Below the pieces are notes generated by a model. That model did not search any database. It saw only the letters and a program-made list of their open reading frames with translations, and had not been told where the DNA came from. Below are positions 43,493 through 51,762 of a stretch of DNA of 64,000 nt, piece by piece. The stretch spans positions 1-64,000 of the forward strand of contig NZ_AMZY02000016.1 in NCBI RefSeq assembly GCF_000330725.2. Reading direction: 5' to 3'. The DNA comes from Mariniradius saccharolyticus AK6. GTDB lineage: Bacteria > Bacteroidota > Bacteroidia > Cytophagales > Cyclobacteriaceae. Position 1 is the stretch's first letter; each line of letters starts with the position of its first letter. Made by a program: the position numbers and the translations under genes.

Positions 43493-44914
43493 ATGAGCAA
43501 GGATTATCCGACTTCATTTCTGGACGAAGATTTTTTGCTGGAAAACAAATATTCCAAGATCCTTTACCATGATTTCGCGGCATTTCTTCCCATAATTGAT
43601 TACCATAACCATTTACCCCCTGACCAGATTGCTGCCAACCGCATATTTGAAAATATTACCAAAATTTGGCTCGCCGGGGACCATTACAAGTGGCGGGCGA
43701 TGCGGACTTTGGGGATTCAAGAGCAGTATATCACAGGCGATGCGAGTGATCTGGAGAAGTTTGAGAAGTGGTCTGAAACTGTCCCATATACCCTGAGAAA
43801 TCCGCTTTACCATTGGACTCACATGGAGTTGTCGCGATATTACGGCATCAATCAGCTCCTCGGCCCATCCAATGGAACCCGGCTTTATCACCAGTGTTCC
43901 GAGCTTACAAATTCCTCCGACTTCAGTACGAGAAGGTTGTTGGAAAGGATGAATGTCGAAGTGGTGTGCACCACAGATGATCCAGCTGACAGTTTGGAAC
44001 ACCATCAGGCATTTTCCACCGAATCCGAAAAATTCAAGATGTTTCCGGCTTTTCGGCCTGATAAGGCGTTTGCAATCGATCAACCGGGATATTGGGCCTA
44101 TTTGGAAAAATTGGGTATTTCTTCGGGGGTGGATATCGTCGACTATCCAGCGCTTTTGGAAGCCCTGCGAAAGAGGATTGATTTTTTCCACCTAAACCAA
44201 TGTCGTCTTTCGGACCACGGGCTCGAAAGGCTTTATTGGTTTGAGGCTTATAAACACGATGAGGCACGCATTTTTCAGAAATCGAAAGAAGGAAAACCTC
44301 TCGAGGCCGAGGAAGCCGCCTATTTCAAGTATGCAGTATTACTGCAGCTTTGCCACATGTATCACGAGAAGGGATGGACACAACAGTTTCACTTGGGAGC
44401 ACTCCGCAATAACAATTCCCGTATATTGGCAAAATTGGGTCCTGATACAGGTTTTGATTCAATTGGTGATTTCAGCCAGGCACAAGCGCTTTCGAAGTTT
44501 CTTAACGAACTGGACAACACAGATCAACTTACAAAAACTGTCCTCTATAATTTGAATCCTTCGGACAATGAGGTATTTGCTACGATGGTTGGAAACTTCA
44601 ACGATGGTTCGGTCAAAGGCAAAATCCAATTTGGATCAGGATGGTGGTTTTTGGACCAAAAGGACGGAATGGAAGCACAGATCAATACCCTCTCCAACAT
44701 GGGATTGATTTCGTGCTTTATCGGTATGCTCACGGATTCGAGGAGCTTCCTTTCTTTTCCAAGACACGAGTATTTCCGTAGGATTCTTTGTAATTTATTT
44801 GGGAAAGACATGCAAAATGGACTTTTGCCTCAGGATGAAGATTGGATTGGGAAGATTGTCCAGGACATATGTTACTTCAACGCCAAAAACTTCTTTGGCT
44901 TTCACAACGCATGA
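43493..44914 (+). CDS. uxaC: Glucuronate isomerase
   Basis: The 473-residue cytosolic enzyme converts D-glucuronate to D-fructuronate (and galacturonate to tagaturonate). The amidohydrolase-type barrel starts with IIDYHNHLPPDQIAANRIFENI and WLAGDHYKWRAMR, both diagnostic for UxaC. The later VEVVCTTDDPADSLEHH and QFHLGALRNNNSR segments are also conserved. It opens an operon with an SDR and uxuA and overlaps the SDR start codon (ATGA). A LacI-type dyad lies upstream. Confidence 0.96.
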   Translation: MSKDYPTSFLDEDFLLENKYSKILYHDFAAFLPIIDYHNHLPPDQIAANRIFENITKIWLAGDHYKWRAMRTLGIQEQYITGDASDLEKFEKWSETVPYTLRNPLYHWTHMELSRYYGINQLLGPSNGTRLYHQCSELTNSSDFSTRRLLERMNVEVVCTTDDPADSLEHHQAFSTESEKFKMFPAFRPDKAFAIDQPGYWAYLEKLGISSGVDIVDYPALLEALRKRIDFFHLNQCRLSDHGLERLYWFEAYKHDEARIFQKSKEGKPLEAEEAAYFKYAVLLQLCHMYHEKGWTQQFHLGALRNNNSRILAKLGPDTGFDSIGDFSQAQALSKFLNELDNTDQLTKTVLYNLNPSDNEVFATMVGNFNDGSVKGKIQFGSGWWFLDQKDGMEAQINTLSNMGLISCFIGMLTDSRSFLSFPRHEYFRRILCNLFGKDMQNGLLPQDEDWIGKIVQDICYFNAKNFFGFHNA

Positions 44915-45729
44915 TGAAGGGAATGTTTTCCGTCAAAAATAAAAAAATCGTCATTACGGGTGCCACGGGCGTATTGGGCGAGTCCATGGCCAAACATTTG
45001 GCAAACGAAGGAGCGCAAGTGTTGATCATTGGTCGTACCCCCGATAAGATCAATGCGCTTGTCGAATCTATCCGGGTTTCAGGTGGTCAAGCCGAAGGAT
45101 TTATTGCGGATGTGACCGATGAAAACCAGGTGGAATCGGTCGCTTCGCAGATTGGCCAAAAACATGTTTACATAGATATTTTGGTGAACCTGGCAGGGGG
45201 AAATATGCCCCAGGCAATCGTCGGGCCTGAGCAAGTACTCTCCGATTTGTCCGTAGAGGCTGTAAGTAAAGTGATGGATTTGAACTATAAAGGTACTTTG
45301 GTCCCGATCAAATGTCTATTTCCATTGATGCTTGAAAGTAAGGCTGGAAATATCATCAATATATCCTCTATGGCTGCCATTAGGCCAATGACAAGAGTAG
45401 TCGGTTATGCATCGGCAAAGGCGGCGATCGACAACCTAACCAAGTGGCTCGCAGTGGAATTTGCCCAAAAACATGGGGAAAACTTTCGGGTAAACGCTAT
45501 CGCTCCCGGGTTTTTCCTCACCGAACAAAATAGAAATCTATTGACAAAAACCGATGGAAGTCTCACTGACCGAGGCCTAAAGATCATCGGCCATACCCCC
45601 ATGGATCGATTTGGTAAACCAGAGGACCTGTTGGGAGTACTGCAATGGCTCTGCTCAGACGCTTCAAAATTCGTTACAGGCACCATTATTCCGATCGATG
45701 GAGGTTTTTCCGCCTACTCAGGAGTTTAG
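44911..45729 (+). CDS. SDR oxidoreductase, probable fructuronate reductase
   Basis: The 272-residue protein is a classical short-chain dehydrogenase. It has an NAD(P)-binding motif TGATGVLGESMA, NLAGGN, a catalytic Ser in NISSMAA, and Tyr-x3-Lys in YASAKAA, with the C-terminal GTIIPIDGGFSAYSG. Position between uxaC and uxuA predicts reduction of D-fructuronate to D-mannonate, the step done by the unrelated UxuB in enterobacteria. The start overlaps the uxaC stop (ATGA), giving translational coupling; ATG at 44914 or 44923 is also possible. Substrate assignment is by context. Confidence 0.85.
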   Translation: MMKGMFSVKNKKIVITGATGVLGESMAKHLANEGAQVLIIGRTPDKINALVESIRVSGGQAEGFIADVTDENQVESVASQIGQKHVYIDILVNLAGGNMPQAIVGPEQVLSDLSVEAVSKVMDLNYKGTLVPIKCLFPLMLESKAGNIINISSMAAIRPMTRVVGYASAKAAIDNLTKWLAVEFAQKHGENFRVNAIAPGFFLTEQNRNLLTKTDGSLTDRGLKIIGHTPMDRFGKPEDLLGVLQWLCSDASKFVTGTIIPIDGGFSAYSGV

Positions 45730-45745
45730 AAAGGCATAGGAAGCA

Positions 45746-45771
45746 AGAGATGATATCCAAGATATGAGATT
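45746..45771. repeat. Inverted partner of the CTCAAATCTC repeat
   Basis: This sequence contains AGATATGAGATT (45760-45771), the exact 12-base reverse complement of AATCTCATATCT at 46343-46354. The rest of it (AGAGATGATATCC) is of the same repetitive kind. The pair flanks the small lipoprotein gene. Confidence 0.4.
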
Positions 45772-45835
45772 AATCCTAGTTTGGAGTTGTTTAAGATTTC
45801 GTAAATGGGTGTTTTTAACGTCCGTTTTTGGATAT

Positions 45836-46297
45836 ATGAGAGTTATTAAGACCATTCTTTTTATTTCAATTTTGACAAGTTGTGGTCAACAACGCTCGGA
45901 CGATGTGACTTTGATTTTTCCGACTGGAAGGTATGTTGATTGGACAAATTTTGAACTAATCTACATGGGTTTCAAACTTCAAAATGAATCTATAATAATT
46001 GACAGCAATTATGATTTCGAAAATAAGGACTTCATAAAGCGTGGTGTTGAAAAATCGGACAACTATCCTGAGACTACGAAGTTCCTGAAAAAGAAATTAA
46101 CTGACTATGAGACTCTCGCAATGTCGATTGACACTGCTTTTTGTTCCAGGATGACGCCAATCTACGTTGAATACAAAAGTGGACGAGAATCGAAATTGAT
46201 TTCTTTGAAAACAATAGCCGAATGCAAGAATGATAAGGACAGTATTCCGAACATAGTGATGGAATTGCAAACTTTACGACGAAAATACCTGCGCTGA
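45836..46297 (+). CDS. Small hypothetical lipoprotein
   Basis: The 153-residue protein has a short lipoprotein signal (KTILFISILTSCGQQRSDD); the rest is soluble with no recognised domain. A conserved-looking cysteine pair (AFCSRM and AECKND) could form a disulfide. The gene is A/T-richer than the enzymes around it and sits between the SDR and uxuA genes, bracketed by inverted copies of a CTCAAATCTC-type repeat. This suggests it was inserted into the hexuronate operon. ATG at 45836 is preferred over a longer frame from 45764, because it starts the signal peptide. Confidence 0.6.
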   Translation: MRVIKTILFISILTSCGQQRSDDVTLIFPTGRYVDWTNFELIYMGFKLQNESIIIDSNYDFENKDFIKRGVEKSDNYPETTKFLKKKLTDYETLAMSIDTAFCSRMTPIYVEYKSGRESKLISLKTIAECKNDKDSIPNIVMELQTLRRKYLR

Positions 46298-46322
46298 CAA
46301 AATGTAATTATCCGAATCACGG

Positions 46323-46376
46323 TTCTCAAATCTCGTTTCTCAAATCTCATATCTCCTTTCTCAAATCTCACATCTA
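46323..46376. repeat. CTCAAATCTC tandem-type repeat before uxuA
   Basis: CTCAAATCTC occurs exactly three times, at 46325, 46339 and 46360, with ATATCTC and ACATCT variants between them. The block fills most of the spacer between the lipoprotein stop and the uxuA start and would be transcribed as an unstructured pyrimidine-rich leader. Confidence 0.65.
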
Positions 46377-46383
46377 AATAACT

Positions 46384-47562
46384 ATGGCATATAAAATGGA
46401 ACAGACCATGCGTTGGTATGGTCTCAAAGACCCGGTAAGTTTGATGGATATCCGTCAAGCTGGCGCTACCGGTATCGTTTCTGCACTTCACCATATTGCA
46501 AATGGCGAGGTTTGGTCGCGAGATGAAATCAGAAAAAGAAAAGAATTAATCGAGGCAGCAGGGCTGGTTTGGTCGGTTGTCGAATCGGTTCCTGTTCACG
46601 AAAACATCAAAACCCGATCTGGAGATTACAGGCGGTTCATCGAAAATTACAAGCAGACCTTGGCCAACCTTGCGGCCGAGGGAATATTTACAGTCTGTTA
46701 TAATTTCATGCCTATCTTGGATTGGACCCGCACCGAATTGGCCTGGACACTTCCCAATGGCGCAAAAGCCTTGAGATTTGAAAAAAAGGAGGTAGTTGCG
46801 TTTGATTTGTTCATACTAAAAAGGAAAGGTGCAGATTTGGATTACTCAGCCGAGGAAATCACACGTGCGAAGGATTTTTTCGAGAACGCTTCACCAGCCG
46901 ACTTAAAGCGGGTACAGGACAATATCTTGAAAGGCCTTCCCGGTTCTGAAGAGGGTTACACGATGGAGCAGTTTCAAAACGCCTTGGATACCTATAAGGG
47001 CATTGGTCACAGTGAGCTTGAAAACCACCTGAGGTTGTTTTTGGACGAAATCCTGCCAATAGCTGAAACGAACGGAGTCAGGATGGCTATCCACCCAGAC
47101 GATCCGCCATTTGACATTTTTGGCTTGCCGAGGGTTATGAGTACGGCCAATGATATGAAGCGGCTCATACGGGATAATCCAAGTCCGCACAATGGATTCA
47201 CTTTCTGCACCGGTTCCTATGGTGTTCGTGCTGACAATGATTTGCCGGCAATGGTCAAGGAATTCGGAGACCACATTCACTTCATACACCTCCGTGCAAC
47301 TCGCAGGGATGCAGAAGGCAATTTTTATGAGGATGACCATTTAACGGGTGACGTACCGATGGAAGCCGTAGTCGCCGAAATTCTGAAAGTCCAAAAGCAC
47401 CGAAAAATCTCACTTCCTATGCGCCCGGACCATGGGCATCAAATGCTGGATGATATCGCAAAACCCATTGTGAATCCTGGTTATACGGCGATCGGAAGAT
47501 TGAAAGGCTTGGCTGAAATCAGGGGCGTTGAATCCGGGCTGATTTGGGCAGGGGTAGTTTAG
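46384..47562 (+). CDS. uxuA: Mannonate dehydratase
   Basis: The 392-residue cytosolic enzyme dehydrates D-mannonate to 2-keto-3-deoxygluconate. It shows the UxuA N-terminus ([33 protein letters not shown]), a metal-binding segment with [25 protein letters not shown] and the C-terminal [13 protein letters not shown]. Length is normal. It completes the glucuronate to KDG route started by uxaC and the SDR in the same direction; KDG kinase and aldolase are not in the window. Confidence 0.96.
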   Translation: MAYKMEQTMRWYGLKDPVSLMDIRQAGATGIVSALHHIANGEVWSRDEIRKRKELIEAAGLVWSVVESVPVHENIKTRSGDYRRFIENYKQTLANLAAEGIFTVCYNFMPILDWTRTELAWTLPNGAKALRFEKKEVVAFDLFILKRKGADLDYSAEEITRAKDFFENASPADLKRVQDNILKGLPGSEEGYTMEQFQNALDTYKGIGHSELENHLRLFLDEILPIAETNGVRMAIHPDDPPFDIFGLPRVMSTANDMKRLIRDNPSPHNGFTFCTGSYGVRADNDLPAMVKEFGDHIHFIHLRATRRDAEGNFYEDDHLTGDVPMEAVVAEILKVQKHRKISLPMRPDHGHQMLDDIAKPIVNPGYTAIGRLKGLAEIRGVESGLIWAGVV

Positions 47563-47818
47563 AGGATTTCCTGGACGGCTTTCCAATCTTACAACTGGGA
47601 TATCAAAAAACGATGGCCAAATAAAATTTGCCTATCCTTTAGAAATTTGACCGTCCAACCGATTATTCTGCCAGTTAGGCCTTTTAAGAAAACCAACACT
47701 TTTTGGGGTCGTTATACTCTTCAAATGCAATGGCAGGGGTGAATCCTACTGCTCACACGGAGAGTAAGGCTTTTCTCTTTTAGTTTGGTTGATAGATGTC
47801 ATTGTGTGGTTGGAAACG

Positions 47819-47845
47819 GGGGCGCAAAGCCCCTTTTCCTTTTAT
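47819..47845 (+). terminator. Probable terminator between uxuA and the branching enzyme
   Basis: GGGGC and GCCCC form a short GC-rich stem with a 5-base loop, followed on the plus strand by TTTTCCTTTTATTTTTT. It overlaps the end of the converging branching-enzyme gene and is about 255 bases beyond uxuA. Confidence 0.5.
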
Positions 47846-49851
47846 TTTTTGCCAAAAATGACACAGGTTCTGTTGGGTAAATAGATTTGGATATTATTTT
47901 TTCTATCCGTCGGGAAAATTGGATTTCCTTCGATCCTTTCAAATCCACCAAATTTTTTCTCGTCCGAATGGAGCACGATATGATAGTTGCCTTTCTGTGG
48001 AACAGGCAATTTGAATCCAAAAAAGGATTCTGTCACATGAAAATTGAATACAAACACCAAACCTCCTCTTTCGTAGGCAATTACTTTTTTGTCGGGTTCC
48101 AAGTAAAGTTGGTTTGCATGGCCCGATTCCAATACCTTATGAGCCTTGATAAGGCTAATCATCGCTTTGTCCCATTCGAATAAATCATGATACCTCAGGT
48201 GGTCGGTATCTACCAAAGTCCATTGCCTCCGGGCATACTGGTAGCTCCACTTATTGCCCTCCCGGGGAAAATCAACCCACTCTGGATGGCCGAATTCATT
48301 TCCGATGAAATTGAGGTAACCTTCCCCTCCCAATGAAATTGTAATCATCCGGATCATTTTGTGAAGGGCTACTCCCCTGTCGACTACCAAGCTGGTCTGG
48401 AGTTTGGACATGCTCGAATACATCTCCTTGTCCATCAGCCAAAATGCGATCGACTTGTCCCCTACCAAAGCTTGGTCATGGGATTCTGCGTAGGCTATGG
48501 TCTTTTCATGCTTTGGTCGATTGGTCAATTCATGCCACATCTCAAACATGTCCCAATGCTCGTCGGGCTTGTGCTTGAGCGTCTTGATCCAAAAATCAGG
48601 AATGCCCATTCCCAACCTGAAGTCAAATCCAATTCCGCCTTCAGACTGCGGTCTACACAGTCCGGGCATGCCGCTCACCTCCTCTGCAATGGAAATGGCA
48701 AATTGGGAAAAATCATGGATCAGCTTGTTTGCCAACTGCATGTAGATCAGTGCGTCTACATCAACTCCGGCATCAAAATATTTACCTAAATCATCGAAAG
48801 ACACATGTCCATGATGAAGGTAGATCATGGACGTCACTCCGTCCCAGCGGAAACCATCAAAATGAAACTCCTCTAACCAATAGCGGACATTGGAGAGAAG
48901 GAAATGACGGACTCCTTGTTTAGCGTAATCAAACAATTTTGAATCCCATCCCTCATGGTATCCCCGTTCTCCTGGGTGAAAATATTGGTGGTCCGAACCG
49001 TCAAATTCATTCAAGCCTTCATAGACGTTTTTGACCGCATGTGAGTGTACCAAGTCCATGATCACGGAAATTCCCATTTCATGGGCTTTGTTAACCAAAT
49101 ACTTGAGTTCCTCGGGTGTACCAAATCTTGATGTCGGTGCAAAGAAATTGGAAACATGGTAACCAAACGATCCATAATAGGGATGTTCCATGATGGCCAT
49201 CATTTGGATGGTGTTGTAGCCTGCCTTTTTGATTCTAGGAAGAATGTTCTCAGCAAACTCCATATAGGTACCGACGCCCATTTTTTCTTGGGCCATACCT
49301 ACATGGCATTCATAGATCAAAGGTTGAGCATAATTTGAACGCGGGTCGAAATCTTGGTCTGTCCATTTAAACGCTTCATTTGGGAACCAAAGCTGACCCG
49401 CAAAGTCGTGGGTTTCCTCGTTTTGTATGACCCTTCTGATATAGGCAGGGATTCTGTCTAGCGCACCGTTTTTTCCTTCAACATGGATTTTTATTTTGCT
49501 TCCATGAACAAAACTGTCTTTGTATTGCTCATAAGGGAGAAATATCTCCCAATAGCCGCGGACGTCTTTCTTGAGGGGATGGCTGTATTTATTCCAGCCG
49601 TTAAAATCGCCCATTAGGAAGATATTGTACGCTTGTGGTGCCCATTCACGGTAGATCCACCCATTGCGGAAAGGCTCAAAATGGATTCCGAAATACTCAT
49701 GCGCCCGGGCGAACTCCAAAAGGCTGCCATATTCGTATTCTATATGGCCCAAGGTGGCCTTGTACATTTCAAGCCTGTCTAAAATATTTGATGCATACTT
49801 CTCCAGCCAAGGAGAATCTTTGACGAGTTGGGGAATGAGGGATTTATCCAC
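47842..49851 (-). CDS. glgB: 1,4-alpha-glucan branching enzyme, eukaryotic-type GH13_8
   Basis: The 669-residue cytosolic enzyme moves alpha-1,4 segments to alpha-1,6 positions in glycogen. It has an N-terminal CBM48 (FRNGWIYREWAPQAYNIFLMGDFNGWN) and a GH13 barrel with the nucleophile in DGFRWDGVTSM, the acid/base in SIAEEVSGMPG and the transition-state Asp in AESHDQAL, then an all-beta C-terminal domain. The N-terminus PWLEKYASNILDRLEMYK resembles the eukaryotic and GH13_8 branch more than E. coli GlgB. The start is GTG; an in-frame TGA lies three codons upstream. No glycogen synthase gene is nearby. Confidence 0.92.
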   Translation of the reverse strand: MDKSLIPQLVKDSPWLEKYASNILDRLEMYKATLGHIEYEYGSLLEFARAHEYFGIHFEPFRNGWIYREWAPQAYNIFLMGDFNGWNKYSHPLKKDVRGYWEIFLPYEQYKDSFVHGSKIKIHVEGKNGALDRIPAYIRRVIQNEETHDFAGQLWFPNEAFKWTDQDFDPRSNYAQPLIYECHVGMAQEKMGVGTYMEFAENILPRIKKAGYNTIQMMAIMEHPYYGSFGYHVSNFFAPTSRFGTPEELKYLVNKAHEMGISVIMDLVHSHAVKNVYEGLNEFDGSDHQYFHPGERGYHEGWDSKLFDYAKQGVRHFLLSNVRYWLEEFHFDGFRWDGVTSMIYLHHGHVSFDDLGKYFDAGVDVDALIYMQLANKLIHDFSQFAISIAEEVSGMPGLCRPQSEGGIGFDFRLGMGIPDFWIKTLKHKPDEHWDMFEMWHELTNRPKHEKTIAYAESHDQALVGDKSIAFWLMDKEMYSSMSKLQTSLVVDRGVALHKMIRMITISLGGEGYLNFIGNEFGHPEWVDFPREGNKWSYQYARRQWTLVDTDHLRYHDLFEWDKAMISLIKAHKVLESGHANQLYLEPDKKVIAYERGGLVFVFNFHVTESFFGFKLPVPQKGNYHIVLHSDEKKFGGFERIEGNPIFPTDRKNNIQIYLPNRTCVIFGKK

Positions 49852-49989
49852 GAAAAATCAAATTGGTTGAGACTAAAATAGGCAAATATTGGCTGCCAAT
49901 CAAAAGGGATTCAAAACTTAGAGAAACAAATTTGAAGGCTCCCAAGCAAAACGTGAAACATATTTTGGGTAAATCCCCATTCCGCCAAA

Positions 49990-50017
49990 AACAAAAAACA
50001 CCGCAGTGCGGTGTTTT
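49990..50017 (-). terminator. Rho-independent terminator after the bTHX gene
   Basis: AAAACACCGC and GCGGTGTTTT form a 10-bp stem with a 3-base loop, followed on the minus strand by TTTTTTGTTTTT. It lies just beyond the bTHX stop codon. Confidence 0.85.
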
Positions 50018-50023
50018 GGGAAT

Positions 50024-50149
50024 TTATTTCTTGGCCATTCCAAGTTTGGCTTTTCTGGTCGCCACATTTCTTTTTTTCCTTGGTCGGCTGGCCCCAAATG
50101 AGCCTCTGTTGATTTTGCCCTTCCGGGATTTGATATCACCTTTTCCCAT
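50024..50149 (-). CDS. Small ribosomal subunit protein bTHX
   Basis: A 41-residue, strongly basic open frame starts at the ATG at 50149. It reads MGKGDIKSRKGKINRGSFG, then ASRPRKKRNVATRKAKLGMAKK, and ends TAA. This is the bTHX/Thx type, a tiny protein of the 30S head known from Thermus and common in Bacteroidota. The MGKGD start, the KxxRGKI segment and the RPRKK segment match the family. A strong terminator follows directly, so it is a single-gene unit. Confidence 0.9.
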   Translation of the reverse strand: MGKGDIKSRKGKINRGSFGASRPRKKRNVATRKAKLGMAKK

Positions 50150-50235
50150 AGTTGTTTATTGATTTATATTGAGATAATTATAACCCTAAAATAGAAATTA
50201 TTGGAAATGAAGTCCAATGAAAATGCGAAATAATA

Positions 50236-50451
50236 TCAATAGATGAATAGGTAAAGCATGGTGGAAGCAAGGGAATATCCAATTAGAAATGAAAAAAATA
50301 TCGGCGCTGCTAAGGAAACTTTGATGTAGTCCGGTGAATTTCTATGATGAAGAATGTGGCTGAGTTTTCTGAGATATTTTTCCGGAAAAATCGCCAAAAT
50401 CAGGAGGCTATACGAAACCGTGAGGATCACAAGCGAAAAGAAAGTCTCCAT
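50236..50451 (-). CDS. Small hypothetical membrane protein
   Basis: This 71-residue frame starts at the ATG at 50451. It has an N-terminal hydrophobic helix (FFSLVILTVSYSLLILAIF), a basic middle (PEKYLRKLSHILHHRNSPDYIK) and a C-terminal hydrophobic helix (APIFFSFLIGYSLASTMLYLFIY). This suggests a two-helix inner-membrane protein. No family is recognised and no Shine-Dalgarno sequence is evident, so it could be a chance frame in A/T-rich DNA. Confidence 0.45.
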   Translation of the reverse strand: METFFSLVILTVSYSLLILAIFPEKYLRKLSHILHHRNSPDYIKVSLAAPIFFSFLIGYSLASTMLYLFIY

Positions 50452-50543
50452 AATGCATTTTGAATACACAAATATACATTTGAAAGACAAAAAGACCAAC
50501 AGATATTAAATTAATGTGAATCAAAAATGAATATAATGTTATC

Positions 50544-51569
50544 TCAACGTCGTTTGGACGACTCACGAATTATTAGATTGGTCTTTATTTGATGAGTTTC
50601 TTGACTTTCCAGGTTTTGTCTTTCTATCAGGTCAATCAGCACATGTGCTGATTGCTCGCCTATCTCAAAGCCATGTTGGTCTACGGACGTCAGGCTTGGA
50701 CTCATCACTTCGGCGAGTTTCCAATTACTGAAACCGACTACGCCAACTTGGGCGGGAATCTCGAATCCCTTCTCCTTCAAATATTTGATCGCACCCCAGG
50801 CAACCAAGTCGGTGATGCAAAAAATAGCATCCGGAGGATTTTCGGTTTCCATCAACTCTTTGGCGAATAGGTAGCCCTCTTCCTCGGAAATATCCTTACA
50901 AACCTCTACCCATTTTTCATTGAATTTCAATGTGTTATCGGTCAATGCTTGTACGTATCCTTCAAATCTATCAATGGAGTTTTTTACGTCGAGCCGTCCA
51001 CGGATATGCGCGATTTTTGAAAACCCTTGATGGATCAAATGCGAAACGGCTTGATAGGCACCTTCGAAATCGTCGACGATCACCTTTGGCGTCGGCAATT
51101 GGTCAGATATCTTGTCAAATTGTACCACCGGCTTTCCCTCCTCCAAAAACTCCAAGAGGTGAGCACCTCCCAAAGTCTCATTTGATATCGAGACCAATAG
51201 CCCATCCACGCTTCCCGCCAGCATCGAACGGGCAGCGACGATTTCGCCATCAAGCGTGTCGTTTGACTGGCTCACGAGTACGTTGAATCCACGTTTGCCT
51301 GCAGCACTGATAGCACCACTGATTACCGTCGAAAAAAAATGATGAACCAGCTCCGGCACAATCAATCCAATTGAAAAGGTCCTGCTTTTCCTGAAATTTA
51401 CAGCTTGAAAATTGGGAACATAGTGATGCTGCTCAGCATAGTCTTTGACCATCTTGATCGTTTCGGGACTAATATCGCGATGGGACCGTAGCGCGCGGGA
51501 GGCGGTAGAAACAGAAATTCCCAGATCCTTGGCAATATCCTTGAGCGTGATCTTTCTCTTTTCAAACAT
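50544..51569 (-). CDS. LacI-family transcriptional regulator
   Basis: The 341-residue protein has an N-terminal LacI helix-turn-helix (LKDIAKDLGISVSTASRALR) and a sugar-binding core with the usual VDGLLVSISNE and PDAIFCITDLVAWGAI segments. It ends EIGEQSAHVLIDLIERQ before a basic tail. The adjacent genes (bTHX, a small membrane protein, an OmpA protein) suggest no sugar, so target genes must be elsewhere. The frame extends to 51734, but the ATG at 51569 matches the family start. Confidence 0.88.
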   Translation of the reverse strand: MFEKRKITLKDIAKDLGISVSTASRALRSHRDISPETIKMVKDYAEQHHYVPNFQAVNFRKSRTFSIGLIVPELVHHFFSTVISGAISAAGKRGFNVLVSQSNDTLDGEIVAARSMLAGSVDGLLVSISNETLGGAHLLEFLEEGKPVVQFDKISDQLPTPKVIVDDFEGAYQAVSHLIHQGFSKIAHIRGRLDVKNSIDRFEGYVQALTDNTLKFNEKWVEVCKDISEEEGYLFAKELMETENPPDAIFCITDLVAWGAIKYLKEKGFEIPAQVGVVGFSNWKLAEVMSPSLTSVDQHGFEIGEQSAHVLIDLIERQNLESQETHQIKTNLIIRESSKRR

Positions 51570-51724
51570 GACAGATGTCTTGTTATGGGTTTTTTGGGTC
51601 AATGTTTCGGAAGATAGGAATTTGAAGTCAAATTCTAAATCACAACCTGCACGTCGTATTGAATCACAAAAAAATGATGCGCCAAAATCAAATACGCCGT
51701 ATCCTAATCGAAAAGTAAAAAGAA

Positions 51725-51759
51725 AACGGCCCATGGTTTCTATATGACCATGGGCCGTT
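51725..51759 (-). terminator. Rho-independent terminator after the OmpA/PD40 gene
   Basis: AACGGCCCATGGT and ACCATGGGCCGTT form a perfect 13-bp stem with a 9-base loop, followed on the minus strand by TTTTCTTTTTACTTTT. It is 4 bases beyond the OmpA stop codon. Confidence 0.9.
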
Positions 51760-51762
51760 GAA

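Noticed and set aside
46323-46376. CRISPR array
   Set aside because: The CTCAAATCTC units are 10 bases, separated by 4-11 base related sequence, without true spacers or cas genes.
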